The notes under the pieces: model-generated
Told to the model about the DNA's origin: nothing
What the model saw: the letters and a program-made list of their open reading frames with translations, nothing else
Databases searched by the model: none
Position numbers and translations under genes: made by a program
NCBI GenBank assembly: GCA_017886875.1
Contig: JAGHIZ010000103.1
Coordinates: 62,001 to 126,000, forward strand
Length of the DNA: 64,000 nt
Source: Butyricicoccus sp.
Lineage (GTDB): Bacteria; Bacillota; Clostridia; Oscillospirales; Butyricicoccaceae
Direction: 5' to 3'
Shown: piece after piece, positions 44,403 through 52,328 of the stretch
Layout: each line of letters opens with the position of its first letter
Numbering within the stretch: the first letter of the stretch is position 1

Positions 44403-45665
44403 TCATTTGTTCTCTGCCGCCATGCGTTCACGGCGACGGTCATTCCAACCTTCAAGGTTAGTTTGCCTGCTCCTTGCAACAGTAAGTGCACCATCAGGCA
44501 CATTTTTGGTAACGGTTGTTCCAGCCGCTGTGAAAACTCTGTCACCCAAAGTTACAGGTGCGACAAGGTTTGTGTTACAGCCGATAAAGCAATCGTCACC
44601 GATGACAGTTTTGCTCTTGGTATAGCCGTCATAGTTAACTACAACTGTGCCACAGCCAAAGTTTACACGTTCACCCACATCAGCATCGCCGATATAAGTT
44701 AAATGGCTTACCTTTGTGCCGTTTCCGATATTAGCCTTTTTAAGCTCTACAAAGTCACCTATGCGGGTTTTGTCACCAATTTTACAGTTTGGACGCACAT
44801 AAGCAAATGGACCAACAGTTGCGCTTTCGCCGATTGTGGACTCGGTAAACTGTGAATTGTTAACATTAGTACCTGCACCAATTTCCGCCTTTTCAAGCAC
44901 AGTATTTGGACCAATCGTAGCGTTAGCACCGATTTTACAGCCCTGCTTAATTAAACAGTTTGGTAAAATAACAGCACCCGCTTCAATTTGTGCATCAGGT
45001 GAAATAAAGGTATTTTCTGGTGAAAAGATTTGTACACCCTTAGCTATATAGCCAAAGTTAATCTTCATCACAAGTTTTTTCTGTGCCTCATAAGCCTTGA
45101 TACCATCTGTCAATACAGTTACATCATCTACATTACAGACTTCAACCGCAGCACCATCACTAACTAAAAGGTTTATAGCATCAAATAAATTTTCTGCTTT
45201 ACCAATAACCTTTTCTAGTGCGGATTTTTTGAAAATAGCCGCAGGCAATGCCCTATAACCATTTCCAGTGCCGATTTTGCAAACAGCATCATTTTCATCT
45301 CTAATAACAGCATTTTCACAGTAAGCAACATTATTACCTGCAAATACGGTTACATCTTGACCTATTGCAAGATGTAATGCTGCAATTTTAGAGAAATCCG
45401 ACTTAGTCAGCTCAGGCATAGCCACAGCCATAACCAAAATATGCTCTGCATCTTCAGGTAACTTAGCTGCACTTAATGCCTGCTTTTCAGAGGTGAACAC
45501 AGTTTGTTTATCTGTGCTTATGATATTTTGCAGTGGAGTGTTTTCCAGTGCATTTTTAATCCAAGTTTCAGCATCAGTAAACAAAACCTTTCGACTGAAA
45601 GAGCAAAGACCATCGGTTTGCCTAACGCCATCAAGAAACAGCGTCATCATCACATTACTACTCAT
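44403..45665 (-). CDS. glmU: GlmU-like protein: degenerate pyrophosphorylase half, intact acetyltransferase half
   Basis: 420 residues. The C-terminal left-handed beta-helix (from about 215) is complete: hexapeptide repeats, YVRPNCKIGDKTRIGDFVELKK, and SHLTYIGDADVGERVNFGCG with the catalytic His, then NYDGYTKSKTVIGDDCFIG. This half acetylates glucosamine 1-phosphate. The N-terminal ~215 residues align with GlmU only in their last third (IGTGNGYRALPAAIF, the VEVCNVDD area). The nucleotide-binding LAAGxGTRMxS signature, DxPL and related motifs are absent and the domain is shorter, so uridylyl transfer is very unlikely. The glmU-prs order is conserved. Confidence 0.85.
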   Translation of the reverse strand: MSSNVMMTLFLDGVRQTDGLCSFSRKVLFTDAETWIKNALENTPLQNIISTDKQTVFTSEKQALSAAKLPEDAEHILVMAVAMPELTKSDFSKIAALHLAIGQDVTVFAGNNVAYCENAVIRDENDAVCKIGTGNGYRALPAAIFKKSALEKVIGKAENLFDAINLLVSDGAAVEVCNVDDVTVLTDGIKAYEAQKKLVMKINFGYIAKGVQIFSPENTFISPDAQIEAGAVILPNCLIKQGCKIGANATIGPNTVLEKAEIGAGTNVNNSQFTESTIGESATVGPFAYVRPNCKIGDKTRIGDFVELKKANIGNGTKVSHLTYIGDADVGERVNFGCGTVVVNYDGYTKSKTVIGDDCFIGCNTNLVAPVTLGDRVFTAAGTTVTKNVPDGALTVARSRQTNLEGWNDRRRERMAAENK

Positions 45666-45689
45666 TGAAGGATTCCTTCCTATCTATGA

Positions 45690-45713
45690 TGTAACACGAA
45701 ATTTTGTGTTACA
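45690..45713. repeat. Inverted repeat in the glmU leader
   Basis: Perfect 8-bp arms TGTAACAC and GTGTTACA with an 8-nt spacer lie about 25 nt before the glmU ATG, near TATAAT-like sequences. It could be an operator or a 5' UTR hairpin. The remainder of 45666-45889 is AT-rich, with the next gene's GGAGGG at its end. Confidence 0.5.
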
Positions 45714-45889
45714 GTATAATTCGTTATTTATTATACTATATCTATTTGTAAAAATCATCAGTAATTTAAGAAAATTTCTATGTCTATTGCAACATCAAGT
45801 TATACAGGATATAATAAACCCACAAAGCTTTTTATTGGTTTTTCTATTTTTTTCTAGTGTTTTCCATTTTAACGGAGGGAATATTTTTT

Positions 45890-46834
45890 ATGAGTTTAAC
45901 ATCACTACTACTTCCAGATGGCGAGCTTCGTGTTATACGCTGTGATATAACAGATAAAATTATAAGCTGCGGCGATGGTGATAGTGCATTATTATATTTA
46001 TATGTTGTAAAAACAGGTACACGCTTAGACGATACAGTTGCTATGCGAGAACTTAATTTTTCTAAAGACCGATATGAAAAAGCTGTTTTCACATTAACCA
46101 ATATAATGATTGAACAACAAGCAAATTTGGAAACTATCAATGAACCTCAAAAAGCAAGAAAACCTAATTACACATCAAATGAAATTAGACTTGCTGTGAC
46201 AACCGACCATAAATTTTCTGCGGTTTGTGATAGTGCAGAAGATGCACTTGGTACTCTTTTAAGCGATAAGGATATAAGAAGCCTTTATATGATTTATGAC
46301 TATCTTGGGCTTCCTGCTGAAGTTATAATTGAGCTTTTAAGTTATTTAAAACGTGATAGACAAAAAATTGACAGACATACCATTGAAAGAGAAGCTTATC
46401 TATGGACAGATGCTGGTATATACACATATGCTGATGCACAAAAACATCTTGAAAAAATAGAGGCTGAAAAACCTCTTATGGACGCTATTTTTAAATATAT
46501 AAATGTTGTAGGTAGAGACCCTTCAATGAAAGAACGTCAATTTGCCTCTGCTTGTATAAATAGAGGCTTTACACCAGAAGCTGTAGAACTTGCGATAGAA
46601 CGTATGTATGCCAATATAGAGCAATTCAGCCTTAATTACTTAAAGAAAATATTGATTTCATGGCATGAAAAAGGTGTGCATACTGTGTCAGAAATAACAG
46701 CCATTGAACCTCAAAGTAAAAAAGTTGCTAAACCTGCTGAAAACCCTGAACCTCAAACAGATAAGCTTGAAGACTGGGAAATTGAATGGCTTGAAGAACT
46801 TCGCAGATATGAACAAAATAATAAGGAAGATTAA
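45890..46834 (+). CDS. DnaD-domain primosome protein
   Basis: 314 residues. A winged-helix-like N-terminus (about 1-80) and a central DUF/HTH region precede the DnaB2/DnaD C-terminal domain around residues 200-275 (ILYKYI-like segment FKYINVVGRDPSMKERQFASACINRGFTPE-type, then NYLKKILISWHEKGVHT). The YxxxIxxxW-like signature is present as YLKKILISW. The C-terminal tail is acidic. In Bacillus, DnaD/DnaB load the helicase at oriC and restart sites. It is followed 2 nt later by the DnaI-like ATPase. Confidence 0.85.
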   Translation: MSLTSLLLPDGELRVIRCDITDKIISCGDGDSALLYLYVVKTGTRLDDTVAMRELNFSKDRYEKAVFTLTNIMIEQQANLETINEPQKARKPNYTSNEIRLAVTTDHKFSAVCDSAEDALGTLLSDKDIRSLYMIYDYLGLPAEVIIELLSYLKRDRQKIDRHTIEREAYLWTDAGIYTYADAQKHLEKIEAEKPLMDAIFKYINVVGRDPSMKERQFASACINRGFTPEAVELAIERMYANIEQFSLNYLKKILISWHEKGVHTVSEITAIEPQSKKVAKPAENPEPQTDKLEDWEIEWLEELRRYEQNNKED

Positions 46835-46836
46835 AA

Positions 46837-47826
46837 ATGCAATTTGATAAACAAATACTCTCAAATATTTTGCGAGAATATGAAATAAAACGTGAACTTC
46901 GTGCAAAAATGCTTAGCGAAAGAAGGCTAGAAGTTTATAAAAAAGTACCTAGAATAAAACAAATTGATGCTTTGCTTAAAGGTACAGCTGCATCTGTAAT
47001 GAAAATCGCTCTTGAAAATGGTGATAACCCTGAAGATGCTTTAAAGCAACTGAAAGAAAAAAATTTATCACTTCAAAGAGAACGCAAGGAATTACTTATA
47101 AAAAATAATATCCCTGCGGATTTTCTCGATGATAAACCTCAATGTTCAGTTTGTAGCGATATGGGTTATATTGGCTCTAATCCTTGTAGATGTTTAAAAC
47201 ATGCCTATCAGGATAAATTAAATAAACAACTTTCCACTATGCTCCCTATAAACGACCAAAATTTTCAATCTTTTAAACTTGATTTCTACCCTCAAACTAT
47301 TGATGCTCGTATTGGCATATCTGCTCGTGAAAATATGAGAAAAAATTTTGAACGTTGTAGAAAATATGCTAGTAAATTCAATAAAAACTCTAAAAATTTG
47401 TTGTTTTATGGCTCTACTGGACTTGGTAAAACTTTTCTTTCAACCTGTATTGCAAAAGTTGTAACAGAAGCTGGTTTTTCAGTAGCTTATGACACCACAG
47501 CCAATATTGTAACTAATTATGAAACAATAAAATTTAATGGGGTAGACATCGAAAAAGCAAGAGAAGCTATAACAAAATATGAAAAAGCTGATTTGCTTAT
47601 ATTAGATGACCTTGGCACAGAGTTTTCCACTCCTTTTACAATATCTGTAATATATTCACTTTTAAATAATAGACTTATGTCACATAAACCTATGATTATA
47701 AGCACTAATTTATTACCAAATGAGCTTGCAAAGCATTATTCAGATGCTATTGCATCAAGAATTAATGGTGAATTTATACCTATTAGGTTTATTGGCGATG
47801 ATATACGCAAACTAAAGAAAAAATAA
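46837..47826 (+). CDS. DnaI/DnaC-like helicase loader ATPase
   Basis: 329 residues. After a helical N-terminus comes a zinc-binding cluster (CSVCSDMGYIG then CRC, near 104-120), as in DnaI. The AAA+ core has Walker A GSTGLGKT (near 188), Walker B LLILDDLGTEF and sensor IISTNLLP. The arginine finger is probably the DAIASRI region. It would load the DnaB-type helicase together with the DnaD protein encoded directly upstream. It is not the IstB of a transposon: no transposase is near. Confidence 0.9.
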   Translation: MQFDKQILSNILREYEIKRELRAKMLSERRLEVYKKVPRIKQIDALLKGTAASVMKIALENGDNPEDALKQLKEKNLSLQRERKELLIKNNIPADFLDDKPQCSVCSDMGYIGSNPCRCLKHAYQDKLNKQLSTMLPINDQNFQSFKLDFYPQTIDARIGISARENMRKNFERCRKYASKFNKNSKNLLFYGSTGLGKTFLSTCIAKVVTEAGFSVAYDTTANIVTNYETIKFNGVDIEKAREAITKYEKADLLILDDLGTEFSTPFTISVIYSLLNNRLMSHKPMIISTNLLPNELAKHYSDAIASRINGEFIPIRFIGDDIRKLKKK

Positions 47827-47893
47827 GATAAAATAATTATTTTTCTTTACAACTCGTTCATATTTTATTCACATATAAATGCCGAGTTTGGGT

Positions 47894-48041
47894 TATACTT
47901 GTTACATCAGTAAAGGATAGGTCAACCTAAACTGATGGCAGATTTTTTTCTGTTCTTTCTTTTGAATCCCCCTTTTTTACCCCTACTGTTTATTTTGTGA
48001 AGAATGCTGCAAAACCCGCTCGCCCCCCTTGAGCGGGTTTT
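47894..48041 (+). ncRNA. Possible C-rich small RNA, or tandem operon terminators
   Basis: The 306-nt gap after the DnaI-like gene has TATACT (47894-47899), a hairpin with arms CATCAGT (47905-47911) and ACTGATG (47931-47937) plus inner TAGGT/ACCTA and a T7 run (47943-47949). An unpaired stretch with CCCCC (47968-47972) and CCCC (47980-47983) follows, then an 11-bp GC-rich stem AAAACCCGCTC/GAGCGGGTTTT (48011-48041). No convincing -35 box is seen. C-rich loops facing G-rich ribosome sites are a known small-RNA design in Firmicutes. The plain alternative is two terminators in a row. Confidence 0.35.
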
Positions 48042-48132
48042 GTACTGCCTAAAAATAAATTTTATTTATATAAATTTTATGTTATACTTATTTCTAAGGC
48101 AATGCTATTTTTATTAAAGGAGTTTACAGCCT

Positions 48133-49236
48133 ATGCTGTCGATTTTACATCTTGCTGACCTGCATTTGGGTGCAGCCTATTCTTTTTTATCAAGCGAAAA
48201 ATCCGAAAAAGTTAAGGAAAGCCAATTTGCAGCCCTTAAACAAGCTATTGATTATGCAAATGAACAAGAAGTAAACGCTATTTTAATTGCTGGCGATTTA
48301 TTCGACCAACCTATACCACAAAGCGAAGTTGTACACCGCACTTTTTCTATTTTGTCTAAAGCTAATTGCTGTGTGCTTATTTCCCCTGGAAACCATGACT
48401 ATTTATGTGCACAAAGCCCTTATCTAACTGTTAAACGTCCAGACTGCGTTTATGTTTTTTCTTCCCCTACTCTAACACCTTTTCCTATAGGTGATATTGG
48501 TGTTGTTTGGGGTGCTGCTTTCTGTGACCAAAGTGCATCAATCCCGCTTGATGTTGATTTAATACCTGATAAATATAATCTTTTGCTTGTACACTCAGAT
48601 TTAAATACAAAAAGCGGCTATAATCCACTTTCTTCTACAGATTTCAAAACCAGTGGTTTTGATTATGCTGCATTAGGTCATAATCATACATATAGCGGTA
48701 TGCACAGAGCAGGTAAAACTATTTATGCTTGTCCAGGCAGTCCATGTAGCACAGGTGCAGATGATATAGGCAAAAAAGGCTTTTTATTTGGTCAAATTGG
48801 TGAACAGACTAAATTTAGATTTATTCCAAGCGTTGGTATGGAATTTCATAAATTAAAGATTGATTTTACCTCTCTTATGAGTGACCGCATGTTACAACAA
48901 GTGCTCACGCCTATGATACCAAAAAATCACGCAAATTCATGTGCTACTATTGAACTTACAGGTGAACGCTGTTATAACCCGAATTTAGCCGCACTTGAAA
49001 GTGTATTAAATCAGATTTTCTTAAATGCGGTTATTATAGATAACACATCTGAGAAAAAAAGCATTTGGAGATACTCAAAAGATGATGATTTAAGAGGTCA
49101 TGTATCAAGAAAATATCACGAACTTTTAAATAATGCTAAAGATGAACAAGAAAGAAACACTATTATGTTATCACTTAGATATGCTCTTGCAGCATTAAAT
49201 GGTGAAGCATTACCTGCCTTTGATGATAAAGAATAA
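48133..49236 (+). CDS. YhaO/SbcD-like metallophosphoesterase (DNA repair exonuclease)
   Basis: 367 residues. Calcineurin-like motifs: DLHLG (near 10), AGDLFDQP (near 54), SPGNHDY (near 84), VHSD and LGHNHTY (near 180). The remaining C-terminal ~150 residues resemble the capping domain of YhaO rather than full SbcD. Such nucleases act with SbcC/YhaN-like ATPases on DNA ends. The likely ATPase partner is the gene at 23586-25670. A TGTTATACT extended -10 precedes it at 48080-48088, and AAAGGAG supports the start. Confidence 0.85.
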   Translation: MLSILHLADLHLGAAYSFLSSEKSEKVKESQFAALKQAIDYANEQEVNAILIAGDLFDQPIPQSEVVHRTFSILSKANCCVLISPGNHDYLCAQSPYLTVKRPDCVYVFSSPTLTPFPIGDIGVVWGAAFCDQSASIPLDVDLIPDKYNLLLVHSDLNTKSGYNPLSSTDFKTSGFDYAALGHNHTYSGMHRAGKTIYACPGSPCSTGADDIGKKGFLFGQIGEQTKFRFIPSVGMEFHKLKIDFTSLMSDRMLQQVLTPMIPKNHANSCATIELTGERCYNPNLAALESVLNQIFLNAVIIDNTSEKKSIWRYSKDDDLRGHVSRKYHELLNNAKDEQERNTIMLSLRYALAALNGEALPAFDDKE

Positions 49237-49244
49237 TATTATTC

Positions 49245-49273
49245 TTGACACTTGTGTTTATAATATGTATACT
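49245..49273 (+). promoter_or_regulatory. Strong promoter of the 6S-like RNA
   Basis: Consensus TTGACA (49245-49250) and TATACT (49268-49273) with 17-nt spacing. No protein-coding gene follows for nearly 500 nt. Confidence 0.8.
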
Positions 49274-49280
49274 GAAAATA

Positions 49281-49495
49281 GAAAAAGGGCACTGTTAACA
49301 GACGGTTAACCCTTTATAAGTTGTTGGTCAAATGACCGCTGACTTTCTCAGGGTGCAGCGGTCATTTTGCATTTATGGTCAATATGTAAAGTAAATAAAT
49401 CACACATATAAAAAATCTAACAAACCACAAAGCTTTCCCCCCCCTTCTTAGGGAGTGATTAACCGCCTGCTGTCTAGTAACAGTGCCTAGCCAGT
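49281..49495 (+). ncRNA. ssrS: 6S RNA-like transcript (ends approximate)
   Basis: About 200 nt fold by hand into one long rod. 49288-49297 (GGCACTGTTA) pairs perfectly with 49478-49487. 49299-49309 pairs with 49459-49469 with one mismatch, and 49310-49313 with 49450-49453. Then 49321-49328 pairs with 49424-49430 around a bulge, and an 11-bp apical stem follows (49331-49341 with 49356-49366). A closing stem, a large internal bubble and a terminal hairpin under a strong promoter match 6S RNA, which imitates an open promoter to sequester sigma-A polymerase. The internal bubble holds a run of eight C (49437-49444). Another structured RNA class is possible. Confidence 0.6.
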
Positions 49496-49530
49496 ATTAT
49501 ATCAAATTTAAGTTTTAATATCAACAAAAA

Positions 49531-49558
49531 AACCTTGCAGAGTTTTTTCTGCAAGGTT
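49531..49558. terminator. Bidirectional terminator between the 6S-like RNA and tRNA-Arg
   Basis: An 11-bp stem AACCTTGCAGA/TCTGCAAGGTT with T-tracts on both sides. It ends transcripts from the 6S-like RNA promoter and, on the minus strand, the tRNA. Confidence 0.85.
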
Positions 49559-49566
49559 TTTCTTTT

Positions 49567-49643
49567 TGGTACGTCCGAAGGGATTCGAACCCCCAACATT
49601 CAGAACCGGAATCTGACGGTCTGTCCAATTGAACTACGGACGC
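49567..49643 (-). tRNA. tRNA-Arg (anticodon CCG)
   Basis: The 77-nt cloverleaf includes an encoded CCA. The acceptor GCGTCCG pairs with CGGACGT (first pair G-U), the anticodon stem CAGA/TCTG encloses TTCCGGT (anticodon CCG, codon CGG), and the T-loop is GGTTCGAATCC. A stand-alone gene with its own promoter and terminator. Confidence 0.95.
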
Positions 49644-49655
49644 AAATGCTAGTCT

Positions 49656-49684
49656 ATATTAACACAAGTATTATTTTTTGTAAA
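49656..49684 (-). promoter_or_regulatory. Promoter of tRNA-Arg
   Basis: On the minus strand TTTACA (49679-49684) and TAATAT (49656-49661) are 17 nt apart, about 12 nt before the mature tRNA 5' end. Confidence 0.65.
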
Positions 49685-49698
49685 GTAATAAAAACCAC

Positions 49699-49726
49699 TT
49701 GACAATTTAATAAAGAGATATATAAT
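49699..49726 (+). promoter_or_regulatory. Promoter of the metal-resistance operon
   Basis: TTGACA (49699-49704) and TATAAT (49721-49726) are 16 nt apart; an ArsR-type operator lies directly downstream. Confidence 0.75.
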
Positions 49727-49730
49727 AAAT

Positions 49731-49750
49731 ATATGAACAATTATTCATAT
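49731..49750 (+). promoter_or_regulatory. ArsR/SmtB-type operator
   Basis: A 20-nt palindrome with arms ATATGAA and TTCATAT around 6 nt. This is the classic ArsR/SmtB operator form, placed over the transcription start of the operon encoding its likely repressor. Confidence 0.75.
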
Positions 49751-49767
49751 GAAAGGACGTTTTATTT

Positions 49768-50121
49768 ATGTGTATTGATTTATGCTGTGAAGAAAAGTGT
49801 ATTCATGAAGATATAGTTCATAAAGTTGAACATGACCTCCCTAATGATGAAACACTATATGATTTAGCCGAACTTTTTAAGGTTTTTGGTGACTCAACAA
49901 GAATTAAAATTCTATATGCACTATTTGAAGCTGAAATGTGTGTTTGTGATATTGCTGAGCTTTTAAATTTAACTCAATCTGCTATTTCACACCAGCTTAG
50001 AGTGCTTAAATCTGCAAAACTTGTTAAAGCAAGACGTGCAGGAAAAACTGTTTTTTATTCTCTCTCTGATGAACATGTACGCTTGATAATAAATCAAGGC
50101 ATGGAACATATACTTGAATAA
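49768..50121 (+). CDS. ArsR/SmtB-family metal-sensing repressor (CadC/CmtR-like)
   Basis: 117 residues, winged-helix repressor released from DNA by metal. The N-terminus has a cysteine cluster (CIDLCCEEKC, residues 2-11) and helix 3 has MCVCDIAELL (ELCVCD motif, near 57-61); together they form a CadC-type thiolate site for Cd, Pb or Zn. LTQSAISHQLRVLKSAKLVKARRAGK is the DNA-reading HTH and wing. It is first in the operon and probably represses its own promoter through the palindrome at 49731-49750. Confidence 0.9.
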   Translation: MCIDLCCEEKCIHEDIVHKVEHDLPNDETLYDLAELFKVFGDSTRIKILYALFEAEMCVCDIAELLNLTQSAISHQLRVLKSAKLVKARRAGKTVFYSLSDEHVRLIINQGMEHILE

Positions 50122-50139
50122 TTTAAGGGGTTGTTTTTT

Positions 50140-50358
50140 ATGAAAAAGGTATTTAAAATGCAAGACTTAGAATGTGCACACTGTGCAGGAAAAATGGAGG
50201 ACGCTATTAATAAATTAGATGGTGTTAATAAAGCTACAATAAATTTTATGACAATGAAACTGACATTAGATGCAGATAGTGAAAATTTTGAAACTATTTT
50301 AGATGAAGCACAAAAAATCTGCTCCAAAATTGAAAAAGACTGTGTTATTTTGCGTTAA
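50140..50358 (+). CDS. Stand-alone heavy-metal-associated (HMA) domain protein
   Basis: 72 residues with the ferredoxin-like HMA fold and the metal site ECAHCAGKM (CxxC near residues 10-13). It is probably the metal-binding domain or chaperone for the P-type ATPase that follows 15 nt later, which has no such domain of its own. AAGGGG supports the ATG at 50140. Confidence 0.88.
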   Translation: MKKVFKMQDLECAHCAGKMEDAINKLDGVNKATINFMTMKLTLDADSENFETILDEAQKICSKIEKDCVILR

Positions 50359-50373
50359 ATTAGGTAAACTGCT

Positions 50374-52218
50374 ATGACCAAAAAACAAAAGAAAATGCGG
50401 CTTAGAATTATCATAAGCCTTATACTTTACATTATTTGTATTCTCATTCCAGCCCAAAATATAATAAAACTTATACTTTTTCTTGTGCCTTATTTTATTA
50501 TCAGTTATGATGTGCTTTTGAGAGCTATAAACAATATTAAAAATGGTCAAATTTTTGATGAGAATTTCTTAATGGCTATTGCTACAATTGGTGCTTTTAT
50601 AATTGGAGAATATACTGAAGGCGTGGCTGTAATGCTGTTTTATCAAGTTGGCGAGCTTTTCCAAAGTTATGCTGTTGGTAAATCACGACAATCTATTGCT
50701 AGTCTTATGGATATACGACCTGATTTTGCAAATATTGAAAAAGATGGCGAAATTATTGAAGTCGACCCTGATGAAGTTGAAATCGGTCAAACAATAATTG
50801 TTCAGGCAGGTGAAAAAGTTCCTATTGATGGTATTGTTTTAGAAGGTTCATCTTCATTAGATACCGCAGCTCTTACAGGTGAAGCAATACCAAGAGATGT
50901 ATGTAAAGGTAGTGAAGTTATAAGCGGTTGTATCAATCTAAGTGGTATGCTTAAAATACGCACAACAAAAGAGTTTGGTGAGTCTACCGTTTCAAAAATA
51001 CTTGATTTAGTGGAAAACTCAAGCACTAAAAAGGCTAAAGCTGAAAACTTTGTTACAAAATTTGCACGTTACTACACCCCTATTGTGGTTATCTTAGCGG
51101 CTATTTTGGCTATTAGCTTACCTTTTATAATAAATATATCTTTTGCTAATTCTTTTTATCGTGCACTCACATTTTTAGTTATTTCATGCCCTTGTGCACT
51201 TGTTATTTCTATTCCTTTGAGCTTTTTTGGTGGTATAGGCGGTGCATCTAAGCAAGGTATACTTGTAAAAGGCGGAAACTATTTAGAAGCACTTGCCAAA
51301 CTAAAAATAGTGGTTTTTGATAAAACAGGCACACTTACAAAGGGCGTATTTAATGTCAGTGAAGTTATAACTGCAAATGGTTTTTCTGAAAACGAAGTTA
51401 TAGAATTTGCTTGTCTTGCAGAAAGCTATTCTAAACACCCAATCGCTTATGCTCTTAAAAATAAATATAATCAAAAAATAGATTATTCAAGAATTTCTGA
51501 TACAAAAGAGCTTGCAGGAATGGGCATTTCAGCTATAATAGATGGAAAATCTATTTTAATTGGAAATGAACGTCTAATGAATAGCGAAAATATAGAATAT
51601 AATGTTTATAATAGCTATGGAACAGTTATTTATGTTGCTATTGATAATAAGTATGCTGGCTGTATAAGTATTACAGATGAAATAAAACCAAATGCGGATA
51701 AAGCGATAAAAAAGCTTTATGATTTAGGTATAAAAAAGACTGTTATGCTTACAGGCGATAATAAAAAAGCTGCAAGTCATGTTGCAAATATGCTAAATAT
51801 TTCTGAGATGAAATGCGAATTACTACCTGCTGATAAAGTAACTGCTACTGAACAAATTTTAGATAATAAAAATAAAAATGAAGTGCTTGCATTTGTTGGT
51901 GATGGTATAAATGATGCACCTGTTTTATCTAGGGCAGATGTGGGGATTGCAATGGGTGGTTTAGGCTCTGATGCTGCTATTGAAGCTGCTGATGTTGTGT
52001 TAATGGACGATAAACTTGAAAAGCTTGCTGATGCAGTTAAAATTGCCCGCAAAACTATTTTAATAGTAAAGCAAAATATTATTTTTGCTCTTGGGTGTAA
52101 GTTTCTTGTACTTATATTGGGTGCTTTGGGTTATGCTAATATGTGGGCGGCAGTTTTTGCAGATGTTGGTGTTGCTGTAATTGCAATTTTAAATTCATCA
52201 AGAATGTTAATGAAATAG
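50374..52218 (+). CDS. cadA: P-type heavy-metal ATPase (Cd/Zn/Pb exporter type)
   Basis: 614 residues, P1B-ATPase without N-terminal metal-binding repeats. The membrane metal site is SCPCALVIS (CPC, near 275), the phosphorylation loop is FDKTGTLTKG (near 318), the nucleotide HP is in SKHPIAYAL, and GDGINDAPVLSRADVGIAMG forms the hinge. The dephosphorylation loop TGEA is present. The CPC plus a C-terminal DVGVAVIAILNSSRML segment fits the Cd/Zn/Pb group. It works with the HMA protein and is regulated by the ArsR-family repressor. Confidence 0.93.
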   Translation: MTKKQKKMRLRIIISLILYIICILIPAQNIIKLILFLVPYFIISYDVLLRAINNIKNGQIFDENFLMAIATIGAFIIGEYTEGVAVMLFYQVGELFQSYAVGKSRQSIASLMDIRPDFANIEKDGEIIEVDPDEVEIGQTIIVQAGEKVPIDGIVLEGSSSLDTAALTGEAIPRDVCKGSEVISGCINLSGMLKIRTTKEFGESTVSKILDLVENSSTKKAKAENFVTKFARYYTPIVVILAAILAISLPFIINISFANSFYRALTFLVISCPCALVISIPLSFFGGIGGASKQGILVKGGNYLEALAKLKIVVFDKTGTLTKGVFNVSEVITANGFSENEVIEFACLAESYSKHPIAYALKNKYNQKIDYSRISDTKELAGMGISAIIDGKSILIGNERLMNSENIEYNVYNSYGTVIYVAIDNKYAGCISITDEIKPNADKAIKKLYDLGIKKTVMLTGDNKKAASHVANMLNISEMKCELLPADKVTATEQILDNKNKNEVLAFVGDGINDAPVLSRADVGIAMGGLGSDAAIEAADVVLMDDKLEKLADAVKIARKTILIVKQNIIFALGCKFLVLILGALGYANMWAAVFADVGVAVIAILNSSRMLMK

Positions 52219-52242
52219 TCGTCAGAATTTATTTTCTGACGA
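52219..52242 (+). terminator. Terminator of the metal-resistance operon
   Basis: A 9-bp stem TCGTCAGAA/TTCTGACGA immediately after the stop codon is followed by TTTTTTT. Confidence 0.85.
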
Positions 52243-52328
52243 TTTTTTTATTCACAAAAAATTTATAGTAAATTAAGGTAAAGCGTGCTATAATAACCCC
52301 ATATAAAAACATTGTAGGTGTATATGTA

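Noticed and set aside
44403-45665. Frameshifted glmU with the pyrophosphorylase domain in another frame
   Set aside because: No frame upstream or overlapping carries the LAAGxGTR signature; the N-terminal domain has diverged within one continuous frame.
46837-47826. IstB helper ATPase of an IS21 element
   Set aside because: No transposase or terminal inverted repeats; the zinc cluster and the coupled DnaD-type gene indicate a DnaI-type helicase loader.
47905-47949. preQ1- or mini-ykkC-type riboswitch
   Set aside because: It lacks the conserved loops of these classes and controls no downstream start codon; it reads as a terminator-like hairpin.
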